From Acinetobacter kanungonis (lineage in GTDB: Bacteria; Pseudomonadota; Gammaproteobacteria; Pseudomonadales; Moraxellaceae), in assembly GCF_009939195.1 (NCBI RefSeq), contig NZ_JAACKC010000006.1:1-64000 (forward strand): 64,000 nucleotides of DNA. The letters are read 5' to 3'. Positions 8,776 through 18,384 of the stretch are shown piece by piece. Each line of letters opens with the position of its first letter. Positions within the stretch are counted from its first letter, which is position 1. Under the pieces are notes generated by a model. That model saw nothing but the letters and a program-made list of their open reading frames with translations, did no database searches and was not told the DNA's origin. Position numbers and translations under genes: made by a program.

Positions 8776-8871
8776 AATTTTATGCAATTTATGACTGCCT
8801 AGGTATTTGCATTTTGCATATTTCAAGTTAAGTTAAAAGTCAAACAATAAACAACAATAGAGATGTACAAT

Positions 8872-9303
8872 ATGACCAAAGTAGCACAAGTCCTTCAAGA
8901 TAAATCAGAACAGACCATTTTCACAATTCGTCCAGATTCAACCGTATTTGAAGCAATTACGCTTATGGCAGATAAGGGCATTGGTGCTTTAGTGGTCACA
9001 GAAGATGAACGCGTAGTCGGCATTGTCTCTGAACGTGATTACACGCGTAAAGTCGCCTTAATGGAACGTACTTCATTTACCACCAATGTCAGTGAAATTA
9101 TGACAGCGACTGTTCTCACTGTTACAACAGGCACCAGTGTAGAAGATTGTCTAGAGTTAATGACGGTTCGCCACCTCCGCCACTTGCCTGTGGTTGAAAA
9201 TGAGCGACTGATTGGCTTAATTTCAATTGGCGACTTAGTTAAAGCAGCCATGGCAGATCAAAAAAACTTAATCGATCAGTTACAGCAGTATATTTCGGGT
9301 TAA
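8872..9303 (+). CDS. two-CBS-domain protein
   Basis: A 143-aa protein made almost wholly of two CBS domains (about 10-65 and 75-130), forming one Bateman module that senses adenosyl nucleotides such as AMP, ATP or SAM. Visible marks are the paired GALVV/HLPVV strands and the GIVSERDYTRK and GLISIGDLVKA loops that contact ligand. The second ATG (8872) is preferred: AGAG lies 9 bases upstream, too close to the first ATG at 8863. The gene is monocistronic between two terminators. Such stand-alone proteins often regulate partner enzymes in trans; the partner is unknown here. Confidence 0.85.
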   Translation: MTKVAQVLQDKSEQTIFTIRPDSTVFEAITLMADKGIGALVVTEDERVVGIVSERDYTRKVALMERTSFTTNVSEIMTATVLTVTTGTSVEDCLELMTVRHLRHLPVVENERLIGLISIGDLVKAAMADQKNLIDQLQQYISG

Positions 9304-9320
9304 ACCCGAAATTGATGCAT

Positions 9321-9350
9321 AAAAAGGTCAGCTGATTACTGACCTTTTTA
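9321..9350. terminator. bidirectional terminator between CBS gene and trpB
   Basis: A perfect 11-bp stem (9321-9331/9339-9349) with A-run and T-run sides serves both convergent genes. Confidence 0.9.
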
Positions 9351-9360
9351 CATTCATAAC

Positions 9361-10569
9361 TTAATTCAAACCGAGCTTATCTGCGACATAGTCTGAGTCT
9401 TTGTCACCACGACCCGACAAGTTCACCACGATTTTCACATCTTTGGCTAGTTTTGGCGCTTCACGTAAAGCCCATGCCACAGCGTGTGAACTTTCTAAGG
9501 CAGGTACAATCCCCTCCACACGAGATAAGGTCATGAACGCATCCAAACACTCTTGATCGGTTGCTGTTGTATATTCAACGCGACCTAAATCTTTCAGGAA
9601 ACTGTGTTGAGGACCAACACCTGGGTAATCCAGTCCTGATGCGATGGAATGAACCGGCAATGGCTCTCCTTGCTCATCTTCCAACACATAACACGCCATA
9701 CCGTGAATTTGGCTTGGCTTACCTAAAGTTAAGGTTGCCGAATGCATTTTGGTATCTAAACCATGTCCAGCAGGCTCCACACCCACTAATTTCACATCTG
9801 CATCATTCAAGAATGCTGTAAAGGCACCAATCGCATTAGACCCCCCACCGACACATGCAACCACATAATCAGGGTTTTGACCAAAGCGGTCATGAGTTTG
9901 TACTTTTATTTCCTTGCCGATAATGCTTTGGAAGTCCCGTACCATTTTCGGGAATGGATGTGGACCAACCACTGAACCAATCGCATAGATATAATTCTTC
10001 GGATCTTTCAGATATTCTTCAAAAGCACTATCCACCGCATCTTTTAAAGTTGCTGTGCCACGAGTCACAGAAATTAATTTGGCACCGAGAATCTTCATTT
10101 TGACGACATTGGGATGCTCTTTCTCGATATCCACTTGCCCCATATGAATTTCACATGGAATTCCCACCAATGCACACGCTGTTGCCAATGCTACGCCATG
10201 TTGCCCTGCGCCTGTTTCAGCAATAACTTTGCTTTTACCCATATACTTCGCAAGCAAAGCTTCGCCTAAACAGTGATTGATCTTATGTGCGCCAGTATGA
10301 TTCAGGTCTTCACGCTTTAAATAAATCTGTGCGCCACCCAATTGCTCAGATAAACGCTTGGCATGGAATAACGGGCTTGGACGTCCGACATAGTTTGCAA
10401 ATAAATCGGCAAGCTCATTTTGAAATTCGGGCGTATGACGAATTTCTTCATATGCCACATTAATTTCATCCATGGCTTCTTTCAAGTGTGGGGGAATATA
10501 TTGACCACCATAGGGTCCAAAAAAGCCTTCTGTGTTTGGTAAATCAATCCCGTTAATTTGGTGATTCAT
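9361..10569 (-). CDS. trpB: tryptophan synthase beta chain, atypical stand-alone copy
   Basis: A 402-aa PLP enzyme joining indole and serine to give tryptophan. The PLP lysine is K96 in [10 protein letters not shown]; the phosphate loop is [17 protein letters not shown] and NLSGRGDKD are in place. The wording around K96 ([15 protein letters not shown]) and the [15 protein letters not shown] stretch differ from the usual gammaproteobacterial TrpB and resemble forms I associate with Campylobacterota and Bacteroidota. No trpA or trpF is adjacent; the upstream neighbour (77 bp) is a VWA gene. It is probably a second TrpB beside a canonical trpFBA copy elsewhere, as an indole-salvage enzyme, but that cannot be checked from this window. 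Confidence 0.88.
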   Translation of the reverse strand: MNHQINGIDLPNTEGFFGPYGGQYIPPHLKEAMDEINVAYEEIRHTPEFQNELADLFANYVGRPSPLFHAKRLSEQLGGAQIYLKREDLNHTGAHKINHCLGEALLAKYMGKSKVIAETGAGQHGVALATACALVGIPCEIHMGQVDIEKEHPNVVKMKILGAKLISVTRGTATLKDAVDSAFEEYLKDPKNYIYAIGSVVGPHPFPKMVRDFQSIIGKEIKVQTHDRFGQNPDYVVACVGGGSNAIGAFTAFLNDADVKLVGVEPAGHGLDTKMHSATLTLGKPSQIHGMACYVLEDEQGEPLPVHSIASGLDYPGVGPQHSFLKDLGRVEYTTATDQECLDAFMTLSRVEGIVPALESSHAVAWALREAPKLAKDVKIVVNLSGRGDKDSDYVADKLGLN

Positions 10570-10646
10570 CTCTTACTCCCCCCTTTCTCTACATTTATTA
10601 TGACTTACTCTTAACAGCACAAATTCACTGAGTTGGCCCCATGAAC

Positions 10647-11834
10647 TTAGCGTGCCAAATATTTTGTTAAATCTTCTACGCCTTTCAAAGTCATTGGATA
10701 CATATGCTGATCAAAAATCTGCTTAATGGAACCAATGGTTTGCGTGTAATGCCAGTAACTTTCTTGTTCTGGATTCAGCCAAGCGGTTTTATCAAAATGC
10801 TGACGTAGGCGATGTAACCAAACCTGACCAGACTCATCATTCATATATTCCACTGAGCCACCCACAGAATTCAGTTCATAAGGTGCCATACTGGCATCCC
10901 CTACGACAATGACACGATAGTCGCGGCCATAGGTATGAAATAGATCCCACGTATTCATACGTGTGTTTGAGCGACGGACATTGTCCTTCCAGACATAATC
11001 ATATAAACAATTATGAAAATAGAAATATTCCAGCGTTTTGAATTCTGTTTTTGCAGCACTGAATAATTTTTCACATTGCGCAATATGAGAGTCCATTGAA
11101 CCTCCCACATCAAACAACATTAATACTTTGACGCGGTTTCGGCGCTCTGGCACCAATTGCACATCCAAAATGCCTTGTTTTGCAGTTTCTTTAATGGTGC
11201 CATCAATATCTAGCTCTTCAGCAGCACCTTGTCGCGCAAACTTACGTAAACGGCGTAATGCCATTTGCATTTGACGCGTGCCCAGAATCTGCTCATCATC
11301 CAGATTACGGTATTTACGCTGTTCCCAGACTTTGACTGCGGAACGTTTTCGTCCAGGACCGCCAATGCGCACACCTTCAGGATGATCACCAAAAGCACCG
11401 AAGGGCGAAGTTCCGCCTGTGCCAATCATACGATTGCCACCCTGATGCTTTTTATGTTGTTCGCGCAACCGCTCTTCCAACATTTTCATCAGCTCTTCAA
11501 GAGAACCTGCTTTTTTCAGTTCTTCTCGTTGTTCTGGGGTGAGATGCTTCTCTAAAAGTTCCAGATCAAACCACTCTTTCGGCAATTGCTGGACTTGGTT
11601 TAACAACTCGTCCAAATTGAAGGTCGAAATGCCATCAAAATAGTATTTCATGCCACGGTCAAATTTATCAAAGAAACGCTCGTCTTTGACCATAATGATT
11701 TTGGCAAGCTGATAGAACTCTTCCTGATCGGCAAAAACCAAGCCTGACGCGACCGCCTCATTCAGATCTATAAGCTCACGCGTAGAGACAGGCACACCGT
11801 ATTTGCGTAAGGTATAAAACAAGCGCACGAACAT
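10647..11834 (-). CDS. VWA domain protein (CoxE-like), MoxR partner
   Basis: A 395-aa cytoplasmic protein. An N-terminal helical region (about 1-150, including FYTLRKYGVPVS and a low-complexity linker near 140-160) precedes a von Willebrand A domain with the MIDAS start DVGGSMD near residue 243. The third serine-type ligand is kept; the second residue is Gly in place of Ser, as in CoxE-type proteins. It follows a MoxR ATPase by 13 bp, the standard partner arrangement. Such pairs act as chaperones that remodel or metallate target complexes. The target is unknown; no cytochrome or dehydrogenase cluster is adjacent. Confidence 0.87.
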   Translation of the reverse strand: MFVRLFYTLRKYGVPVSTRELIDLNEAVASGLVFADQEEFYQLAKIIMVKDERFFDKFDRGMKYYFDGISTFNLDELLNQVQQLPKEWFDLELLEKHLTPEQREELKKAGSLEELMKMLEERLREQHKKHQGGNRMIGTGGTSPFGAFGDHPEGVRIGGPGRKRSAVKVWEQRKYRNLDDEQILGTRQMQMALRRLRKFARQGAAEELDIDGTIKETAKQGILDVQLVPERRNRVKVLMLFDVGGSMDSHIAQCEKLFSAAKTEFKTLEYFYFHNCLYDYVWKDNVRRSNTRMNTWDLFHTYGRDYRVIVVGDASMAPYELNSVGGSVEYMNDESGQVWLHRLRQHFDKTAWLNPEQESYWHYTQTIGSIKQIFDQHMYPMTLKGVEDLTKYLAR

Positions 11835-11847
11835 GCGTGTTTCTCCT

Positions 11848-12699
11848 TTAGCGACGTGACATAAAGGCTAAACGTTCAAGCAACTGTACATCTTGCTCAT
11901 TTTTGATTAAAGCGCCATAAAGTGGTGGAATGGCTTTAGATTTATCATGATTGCGTAAAACATCATCAGGCATATCATCTGCCATCAATAAACTCAGCCA
12001 ATCAATCAATTCTGAAGTTGAAGGTGGTTTTTTAAGACCCGGTACCAGACGCAATTTAAAGAATACTTGTAGTGCTTCGTTCACCAGCGCAGTTGAAACT
12101 TGCGGAAAATGTACATCAATAATTTCGCGCATGGTCGCTTCATCTGGAAACTCAATATAATGGAAGAAACAGCGACGCAAAAAGGCATCTGGCAGCTCTT
12201 TTTCATTATTTGAGGTAATGATTACGATTGGGCGCTGTGTAGCCGTAATCGTTTCACCTGTTTCATACACAAAGAATGACATTTTATCGAGTTCGTGTAA
12301 TAAATCGTTAGGAAACTCAATATCTGCCTTGTCAATTTCATCAATCAACAACACACAACGCTCTTCACTGGTAAATGCTTCCCACAACTTACCCGGTTTA
12401 ATATAGTTCTTAATGTCGTAGACACGGTCATCACCCAACTGGCTATCACGTAAGCGTGAAACGGCATCATATTCATACAACCCTTGCTGAGCTTTGGTTG
12501 TCGATTTGATGTGCCATGTGATCAGTTTTAAACCCAAACTTTGCGCAACCTGCTCTGCCAATAAGGTTTTACCTGTTCCAGGCTCACCTTTGACCAGAAG
12601 TGGTTTTTGTAAAGCACGTGCAGCTTTTACTGCCAGTTTTAAACTATCAGTCGCGATGTACTGGCTTGTACCAGTAAATTGTTGAGTATCAACAGACAT
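11848..12699 (-). CDS. MoxR-family AAA+ ATPase
   Basis: A 283-aa AAA+ ATPase. Walker A GEPGTGKT is near residue 38, Walker B LLIDEIDKAD near 118, sensor 1 ITSNNEKELPDAFLRRC near 162, and the C-terminal lid carries PSTSELIDWL. The MoxR branch works with VWA proteins to remodel other complexes. Spacing is 20 bp from the upstream membrane protein and 13 bp to the VWA gene, so this is one operon. Confidence 0.9.
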   Translation of the reverse strand: MSVDTQQFTGTSQYIATDSLKLAVKAARALQKPLLVKGEPGTGKTLLAEQVAQSLGLKLITWHIKSTTKAQQGLYEYDAVSRLRDSQLGDDRVYDIKNYIKPGKLWEAFTSEERCVLLIDEIDKADIEFPNDLLHELDKMSFFVYETGETITATQRPIVIITSNNEKELPDAFLRRCFFHYIEFPDEATMREIIDVHFPQVSTALVNEALQVFFKLRLVPGLKKPPSTSELIDWLSLLMADDMPDDVLRNHDKSKAIPPLYGALIKNEQDVQLLERLAFMSRR

Positions 12700-12719
12700 G
12701 AGATGACCTTATTTTTTAT

Positions 12720-13103
12720 TTAAAGTGGTGAACTTTTCTCGTTAATTACAGAAATTTCGCGTTTATCGCTATATTTAGACCAGCAATATCCCACGATCAA
12801 ACCCAAACCAAGAACACATAGAATTGCAGATAAATTAAACCAGATCAGTGAATGCTCTTTGGTGAGAACACCAAACATTAACCCAAAGAAAGCTGGTGCA
12901 ATTGAAGCATTTGTCCCTTCAGAAACCGTTGGGGTAAGCATGACGGCAAAAACAAACACCCAACTGATGCCACCGAACGGTTTAGGTAAACGCTTTGCGA
13001 TTGCATACCAGCACCATAAAATGATGATGCTGCCAAGCAAATACACACTGATTGCAATCGTATCTTCAGGAATTGTGTCTAAAATTGAAAGAAGATTATC
13101 CAT
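12720..13103 (-). CDS. small multi-pass membrane protein, unknown
   Basis: A 127-aa protein with about four hydrophobic helices (roughly 15-37, 45-62, 66-82, 88-111) and a charged C-terminal tail. No family recognised. It sits with 20-bp gaps between ycgL and the MoxR gene on the same strand, so it could be the membrane target or anchor of the MoxR-VWA pair. That is inference from position only. Confidence 0.72.
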   Translation of the reverse strand: MDNLLSILDTIPEDTIAISVYLLGSIIILWCWYAIAKRLPKPFGGISWVFVFAVMLTPTVSEGTNASIAPAFFGLMFGVLTKEHSLIWFNLSAILCVLGLGLIVGYCWSKYSDKREISVINEKSSPL

Positions 13104-13123
13104 AGTACAACTCCTGAAAATGA

Positions 13124-13426
13124 TTAAGCGCCACGCAAGCCTTCTGGGGCTACTGCATTCGGATTAATTAACCCTTCTGGTGGCATTTGAATAAAGAAAC
13201 CTTTGGTTTCAATCGAATCCATTACATGCATTACATTGGCACGTGCTAACTTACGCGTTTCAGTTAACTCAATGTGCATCACAAAAGTTGCATGACCAAA
13301 AGCATTACGTAATACTTCTGGAACAACTTCTAATGGATTTGATGCTTCTGCATCATTTTCAGCAGGACGAGCAACATAGAGATACATCTCATCTTTTTTG
13401 CTCGATTTATAGATAGAACAATGCAT
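13124..13426 (-). CDS. ycgL: YcgL domain protein
   Basis: A 100-aa protein matching the YcgL family: start block [16 protein letters not shown], the [10 protein letters not shown] helix, a basic [12 protein letters not shown] stretch and the FFIQMPP end. The function is unknown. In many Gammaproteobacteria it lies next to rnd, as here (132 bp downstream of rnd on the same strand). Confidence 0.88.
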   Translation of the reverse strand: MHCSIYKSSKKDEMYLYVARPAENDAEASNPLEVVPEVLRNAFGHATFVMHIELTETRKLARANVMHVMDSIETKGFFIQMPPEGLINPNAVAPEGLRGA

Positions 13427-13558
13427 GCTTAGAACATTACTTCACTTAGAAAATACAGCGTCAAGCATACAACAAAAAATAATCTGATTCAGTAGTGATT
13501 ATTAACGCATCAGTCGTCAATTTGTCTAAGTGTCAATTCTTTAGACAAATAGCTCCGA

Positions 13559-14701
13559 CTATTGCGCAACTTGCATTTGTGTTGACAAATATTGCTGATC
13601 TTCGTGCAGGACTTGAATGAGCGGTTTGGTCAAAAGCTCATAGCGCCAGCCCAGTAAATAATTCGGCAAATCCTGCTCATCAGTGCCTGACACAATATGT
13701 TGATATAGCGCATTGAGCCATTTTTTCCGCAGCAAGACTTCTTTTGGTACTGCCGTTTCATTGACTACGCTTTGAATCACAGCATCAACTTTATGACCTA
13801 TTTCTTTAGATGAATGACGAATTGGACGTGCTAAGCGTAATGGCCACTCTTCCTGAGCAGGTATAAATTTCAATAAATCCAAAATGGTTTTGCCATGCTC
13901 ACGCAGTACATTCTGACGAATATCCTTGATACTGCTCAACTGAAAATGGTTTTTAGGATTTTTCTCAACCAAATCAATAATGGACGAGTTTCTAAGAATA
14001 AAGCTGCGCGGCTGATTCAGTGCTTTCACCATTTGTTCACGCCAAACGGCCAATTGCTGAATTTGCATTAGCTGGCGGCGTGAATGACGGTAATTGCCAA
14101 TATCTTGATATAGCATCGTCAAAGGCGTTTCTTGACCAATTTCATAAGTCAGATTACGGCAGTCTTCCTGTGCAAAATCCAATAACTGCTTTTGATTCAG
14201 CTCTGATCTGACTTTTTCTGCCAAAGCCATAATGTACAGCACATCATTGGCTGCATAATTCAATTGTTCAGAAGACAGTGGGCGCGCCAACCAGTCTGAA
14301 CGTGTCTGATCTTTATCAATATCCACATTCAACATGTTTTTTAGCGCATTTTGATAACTGACCTGCAAACCATGTCCTAAAAATGACATCCCGATTTGCG
14401 TATCAAATACATTATTCAGTGACTTATCTTGAGCATAATGATAAATCAGATCGATATCTTCCCCGCAAGCATGAAAGACATTCAATTGCGCAGCAAAAAT
14501 CTTTTTCCAGAACAGCGTTAAATCTAGGGTAGTGCCATCCAGCAAATAAACTTGATCCGCAACATTTATTTGAAATACCCCTAGTTTAGGCCATAAGGTA
14601 TCCACTTTAATAAACTCTGTATCAAGTCCATAAATGGAGTTTTGGTCCATGATGGACAAAAAGTTTTCTAAATCTGTCTGATGCTGAATAAACTGAAACA
14701 T
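13559..14701 (-). CDS. rnd: ribonuclease D
   Basis: A 380-aa 3'-to-5' exoribonuclease that trims tRNA precursors and other small RNAs. The DEDDy exonuclease signatures are visible: GLDTEFI near 23-29, ACGEDIDLIYHY near 80-91 and NYAANDVLYI near 148-157. An HRDC domain follows (about 210-290, LAVWREQMVKALNQPR onward), and a second helical domain fills the C-terminus. Length agrees with E. coli RNase D (375 aa). It is first in the leftward run toward ycgL and MoxR. Confidence 0.93.
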   Translation of the reverse strand: MFQFIQHQTDLENFLSIMDQNSIYGLDTEFIKVDTLWPKLGVFQINVADQVYLLDGTTLDLTLFWKKIFAAQLNVFHACGEDIDLIYHYAQDKSLNNVFDTQIGMSFLGHGLQVSYQNALKNMLNVDIDKDQTRSDWLARPLSSEQLNYAANDVLYIMALAEKVRSELNQKQLLDFAQEDCRNLTYEIGQETPLTMLYQDIGNYRHSRRQLMQIQQLAVWREQMVKALNQPRSFILRNSSIIDLVEKNPKNHFQLSSIKDIRQNVLREHGKTILDLLKFIPAQEEWPLRLARPIRHSSKEIGHKVDAVIQSVVNETAVPKEVLLRKKWLNALYQHIVSGTDEQDLPNYLLGWRYELLTKPLIQVLHEDQQYLSTQMQVAQ

Positions 14702-14942
14702 ACTGCCGAGTCTAGGATTAGATTCTCTAAAAAGCTATCTTACCTGATATATAACAATTAGCTATAAAAATTTTCAATTTAGACTAAAGAATTACTTAGT
14801 TTTTAGTATATAAGCTCTATTTATCTGTTTATTTATACATTTTTTATATTATGGATTTTTTAAAAATATACCAATCGTTAAAATAAAACTTAAAAAATGA
14901 CCCATTCTATCGTGATTAAATCTACATGAAACAAGCCGAAAC

Positions 14943-15539
14943 TTATTTCATGCGCATACGGTTATGTACAGCCTGACTCAGCGTATGGCTATCAACATAT
15001 TCCAACTCACCGCCTTGTGGTACACCTTGAGCAATTCTGGTCATATGTACAGGCAAGTGTTTACATGCTTCGACCAGATAATGCGCGGTAGCTTGACCTT
15101 CTACAGTTGCATTGGTCGCCAGAATGACTTCGTTAATCTTCCCATCCGTTAAGCGTTGTACCAAATGTGGAATTCCGATTTCATCAGGTCCAATCCCATC
15201 AAGTGGTGACAGATGCCCACCAAGTACATGATATTTACCACGGAAACTGCCACTCTGCTCAATTGCCATTACATCGGCTGGTGACTCAACTACACATAAA
15301 AGCTGGTCATCACGCTCTGTAGAAAGACAAATATCGCAAACTTCATCTTCAGTTAACGAATGGCAGACACAACATTCGTGAATATGATTGGTTGCTTCAT
15401 TCAAGGCGTGTGCCAAACCCACCGCACCTTCCCGATTTTTCATAATCAGATGCAGTGCCATACGCTGTGCAGATTTCGGACCCACACTCGGTAAAATTCT
15501 TAAAGCTTGAACCAACTGTTCAAATCGATCACTAAACAC
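14943..15539 (-). CDS. recR: recombination mediator RecR
   Basis: A 198-aa protein that helps load RecA at gaps with RecF/RecO. The helix-hairpin-helix (LPSVGPKSAQRMALHL, about 17-32), the four-cysteine zinc finger (CCVCH...CDIC, about 56-72), the Toprim domain (about 80-170, VVESPADVMAIEQSG) and the C-terminal Walker-like end are present. The start is GTG with a modest site. It follows ybaB by 56 bp, the common ybaB-recR pairing, with a terminator-like hairpin in the gap. Confidence 0.94.
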   Translation of the reverse strand: MFSDRFEQLVQALRILPSVGPKSAQRMALHLIMKNREGAVGLAHALNEATNHIHECCVCHSLTEDEVCDICLSTERDDQLLCVVESPADVMAIEQSGSFRGKYHVLGGHLSPLDGIGPDEIGIPHLVQRLTDGKINEVILATNATVEGQATAHYLVEACKHLPVHMTRIAQGVPQGGELEYVDSHTLSQAVHNRMRMK

Positions 15540-15550
15540 TTAATTTTCTC

Positions 15551-15580
15551 AATAAAAATACCTCCCTAATAAGGGAGGTA
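15551..15580 (-). terminator. hairpin with T-run between ybaB and recR
   Basis: A 9-bp perfect stem (15559-15567/15572-15580) with an AATA loop is followed on the minus strand by five Ts. It lies just ahead of recR, so it would act as an attenuator that lowers recR relative to ybaB. The stem sequence (CCTCCCT/AGGGAGG) is shared with the repeat at 52485-52552. Confidence 0.6.
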
Positions 15581-15595
15581 AGACACCACTAGGGA

Positions 15596-15925
15596 TTAGA
15601 ACATGCCAGCAAGGCCTGGTGGCAAGCCCATACCTGAACTTGCACCTTTCAAGCGCTCTTCAGAAATGACTTCAGCTTGACGTGCAGCATCATTCATTGC
15701 AGCAGCGATTAAGTCTTCAATCATGTCTGGATCATCTTGTAATAATTCAGGATTAATCTCGATACGCTTTACCACATTACGGCAAGTCATGGTAACTTTA
15801 ACTAAGCCACCACCCGCTTCTGCGTGAACTTCAGTTTGAGCAAGCTCTTCTTTGGCTTTTTTAAGATTAGCTTCCATATCTTTTTGCATGCGTTGTGCTT
15901 GCTGCATCAGCATATTAATGTTCAT
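15596..15925 (-). CDS. ybaB: YbaB/EbfC nucleoid-associated protein
   Basis: A 109-aa dimeric DNA-binding protein. The N-terminal helix ([20 protein letters not shown]) and the beta core ([25 protein letters not shown]) match YbaB. It ends with the usual Gly-Met-Pro-rich tail. The gene precedes recR, as in most Gammaproteobacteria. Confidence 0.93.
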   Translation of the reverse strand: MNINMLMQQAQRMQKDMEANLKKAKEELAQTEVHAEAGGGLVKVTMTCRNVVKRIEINPELLQDDPDMIEDLIAAAMNDAARQAEVISEERLKGASSGMGLPPGLAGMF

Positions 15926-15952
15926 AAAAATCTCCGAACATAAAATTAAAAA

Positions 15953-17140
15953 TTAAATTAAATCTAAACCGCGTGCGATATCACGAATAATATCATCAAT
16001 ATCTTCTAAACCAACAGAAACGCGAATTAAACCTTCGCTAATCCCCGCTGCTTGTTTTGCTTCAGCTGACATTCTGCCATGTGATGTCGTCGCAGGATGG
16101 GTAATCGTTGACTTCACATCGCCCAAGTTACTGGTAATCGATAAGAAGCGCGTGTTGTCGATGACCGTCCAAGCCCCTGCACGCTCGCCTTGCACCACAA
16201 ATGAAACCACGCCACCAAAACCTGATTGTTGTTTCTTCGCCAACGCATGTCCTTCGTGGTTTGGCAGACCCGCGTAATACACTTTTTCGACTTTAGGATG
16301 CGCATCGAGCCATTCTGCTAATTTTTGCGCACTGGCACAATGTGCTTTCATACGTAAACTTAACGTCTCTAAACCCTTTAAGAAGATCCACGCATTAAAT
16401 GGGCTCATTGAATTACCGAGTGTACGAATAACACCGTTAATTTCTTCAACCAATTTATCTTTACCTACAACCGCACCACCTAAAGCACGACCTTGACCAT
16501 CAATATATTTCGTTGAAGAATAGATAATCAGGTCAGCACCAAACTTAATTGGTTGCTGTAAGATTGGGGTACAGAAAGTATTATCAACAGCGAATAAAGC
16601 GTCATGTGCATGCGCAATATCAGCAATCGCTTGCATATCTCCCACTTGAGCCAATGGGTTCGACGGGGTTTCAATAAATAAAAGACGTGTATTTGGACGA
16701 ATTGCCGCTTTCCAAGCGTCTAAATCTTCCAAGTCTACAAACGTAACATCGACACCAAACTTGATAACATATTTCTCAAACAGCGAAATGATCGAACCAA
16801 ATACAGCGCGTGAACACACCACATGATCGCCCGCTTTTAAGTAAGCCAAAGTCACAGCATGCACTGCTGCCATACCTGAACTGGTCGCAACTGCACGTTC
16901 AGCACCATCTAATACGGCTAAACGTTTTTCAAATGCTTGTACAGTTGGATTGGTATAACGTGAGTAAGTATTACCTTCAATTTGTCCTGAAAATTTAGCT
17001 GCTGCATCTGCTGCATTTTCGCAAACGAAAGAAGATGTTAAGAAAATAGGCTCACTATGCTCACCTTCAAAAGTACGTGTGTGTCCGGTACGAATCGCTA
17101 AAGTGTCTAATTGATATTCGATGTCGTCGTATTGGCTCAT
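15953..17140 (-). CDS. metZ: O-succinylhomoserine sulfhydrylase
   Basis: A 395-aa Cys/Met-metabolism PLP enzyme that converts O-succinylhomoserine and sulfide to homocysteine in methionine synthesis. The PLP lysine lies in SSTKYIDGQGR near residue 211; YSRYTNPT, SSGMAAVHA and VDNTFCTP are classic family marks. The start LAIRTGHTRTFEGEHSEPIFLTSSFV resembles Pseudomonas MetZ more than MetB. It lies 27 bp upstream of ybaB on the same strand, so it could share a transcript. Closest alternative: cystathionine gamma-synthase. Confidence 0.88.
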   Translation of the reverse strand: MSQYDDIEYQLDTLAIRTGHTRTFEGEHSEPIFLTSSFVCENAADAAAKFSGQIEGNTYSRYTNPTVQAFEKRLAVLDGAERAVATSSGMAAVHAVTLAYLKAGDHVVCSRAVFGSIISLFEKYVIKFGVDVTFVDLEDLDAWKAAIRPNTRLLFIETPSNPLAQVGDMQAIADIAHAHDALFAVDNTFCTPILQQPIKFGADLIIYSSTKYIDGQGRALGGAVVGKDKLVEEINGVIRTLGNSMSPFNAWIFLKGLETLSLRMKAHCASAQKLAEWLDAHPKVEKVYYAGLPNHEGHALAKKQQSGFGGVVSFVVQGERAGAWTVIDNTRFLSITSNLGDVKSTITHPATTSHGRMSAEAKQAAGISEGLIRVSVGLEDIDDIIRDIARGLDLI

Positions 17141-17273
17141 TTCTACGATTCAGTTCTCAGAACTGCCTTTGTGAATAATTGCCAACATTTTGAGCGCCTA
17201 CGGCATTTCAGGTCAAGGTAAAATATAAAATTATCGTTTAGACTTCGAGCAAATCTTTTGGTAGGTCAATAAA

Positions 17274-18374
17274 ATGCCCATAACAACAAAACTAAAACAC
17301 AAGATCAGTCGTCATAAAGTTCAGCTTAACAACTTATCCACCCGATTCTTTAAGCAACATTCGCTTATTCTTTCCGAAAGTACGCCTTATGAAATTGTGG
17401 CATATAACGATTATGCCAAAGTCCGTTATTATCCAGCACCTGTGAGACACTTCGTTGAACCTCTCGTTCTAGTCGCCCCATTTGCAATTAATATGGCAAT
17501 CTATGACTTATTTCCTTACCGATCTTTAGTGAAACATTTTCAGAATCAGGGTTTCGATGTGTATTTGGTGGAATGGAAACATTTTCGCTCTCGCGACCAC
17601 CATATTCATTTTTTAACCATCATTGACTATGCCTTGCCAGACTGCATACAGAAAATACGTCAACATGCGGGTTCCGAGCAAATCTCACTGCATGGTTGGA
17701 GCATGGCGGGTATATTTGTCTTACTTTATAGTGCCTTGAAACAACCTAACTTTGTAAAAAATTTAATTGTTTTAGGCAGCCCCATCGACAGCTATGCCTC
17801 AGGAATCATTGGTAAGCTAAATCAAGGCATGTACCAATTCATTCAACGTCATCAAACGTTGAATCAACTCTTATTCTCCAAGCAAATACCTAAAAGATAT
17901 ACCCATACACCAGGTCGCTTAAATTCGATTGGCTTCAAAATACTGGACCCTAAAGGATGGTATGCGAGCTATAAAACATTATTCAGTAATTTGGGTGACC
18001 TCGAAACTGTTCAAGAAAATGCGACCATTGGACACTTTCTGAATAATATGATTGATTACCCTGGTGGTATCAACCAAGACATGATTTTTAAGGTCTGGCT
18101 TAAAAATGAACTAAAACATGGTGTTATTCAACTCGAAGATAAGCAAATCAATTTAAATTCAATCACCTCATCGCTGTTGATTGGCGCAGGTCAAAGCGAT
18201 CAGCTGGTTACAGCAGATGCAATAAAACCATTAACTGAATTGACAAATAGCCAAGATGTCACGTTTACTCTTATCCCTGGAGGACATTTGGGTTTAATGT
18301 CAAGCAAAGCCAGTGCTGAACAATTTTGGCCCGAATTAACCTCATGGCTAGAACAAAGATCGACAAAGAAATAA
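17274..18374 (+). CDS. PhaC-like alpha/beta hydrolase with serine nucleophile
   Basis: A 366-aa alpha/beta-hydrolase related to polyhydroxyalkanoate synthases (PLVLVAPFAINMAIYDLFPYRSLV, FDVYLVEW, HGWSMAG, LGSPID). At the nucleophile position it has GWSMAG (Ser143) where true PHA synthases have Cys. It is also shorter than PhaC (about 560-590 aa). The likely acid (AGQSDQLV) and His (GGHLGLM) are near the end. It may be a hydrolase or depolymerase-like enzyme; substrate unknown. It is followed by a dehydrogenase after 10 bp. Confidence 0.78.
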   Translation: MPITTKLKHKISRHKVQLNNLSTRFFKQHSLILSESTPYEIVAYNDYAKVRYYPAPVRHFVEPLVLVAPFAINMAIYDLFPYRSLVKHFQNQGFDVYLVEWKHFRSRDHHIHFLTIIDYALPDCIQKIRQHAGSEQISLHGWSMAGIFVLLYSALKQPNFVKNLIVLGSPIDSYASGIIGKLNQGMYQFIQRHQTLNQLLFSKQIPKRYTHTPGRLNSIGFKILDPKGWYASYKTLFSNLGDLETVQENATIGHFLNNMIDYPGGINQDMIFKVWLKNELKHGVIQLEDKQINLNSITSSLLIGAGQSDQLVTADAIKPLTELTNSQDVTFTLIPGGHLGLMSSKASAEQFWPELTSWLEQRSTKK

Positions 18375-18384
18375 AGGAAAGACC

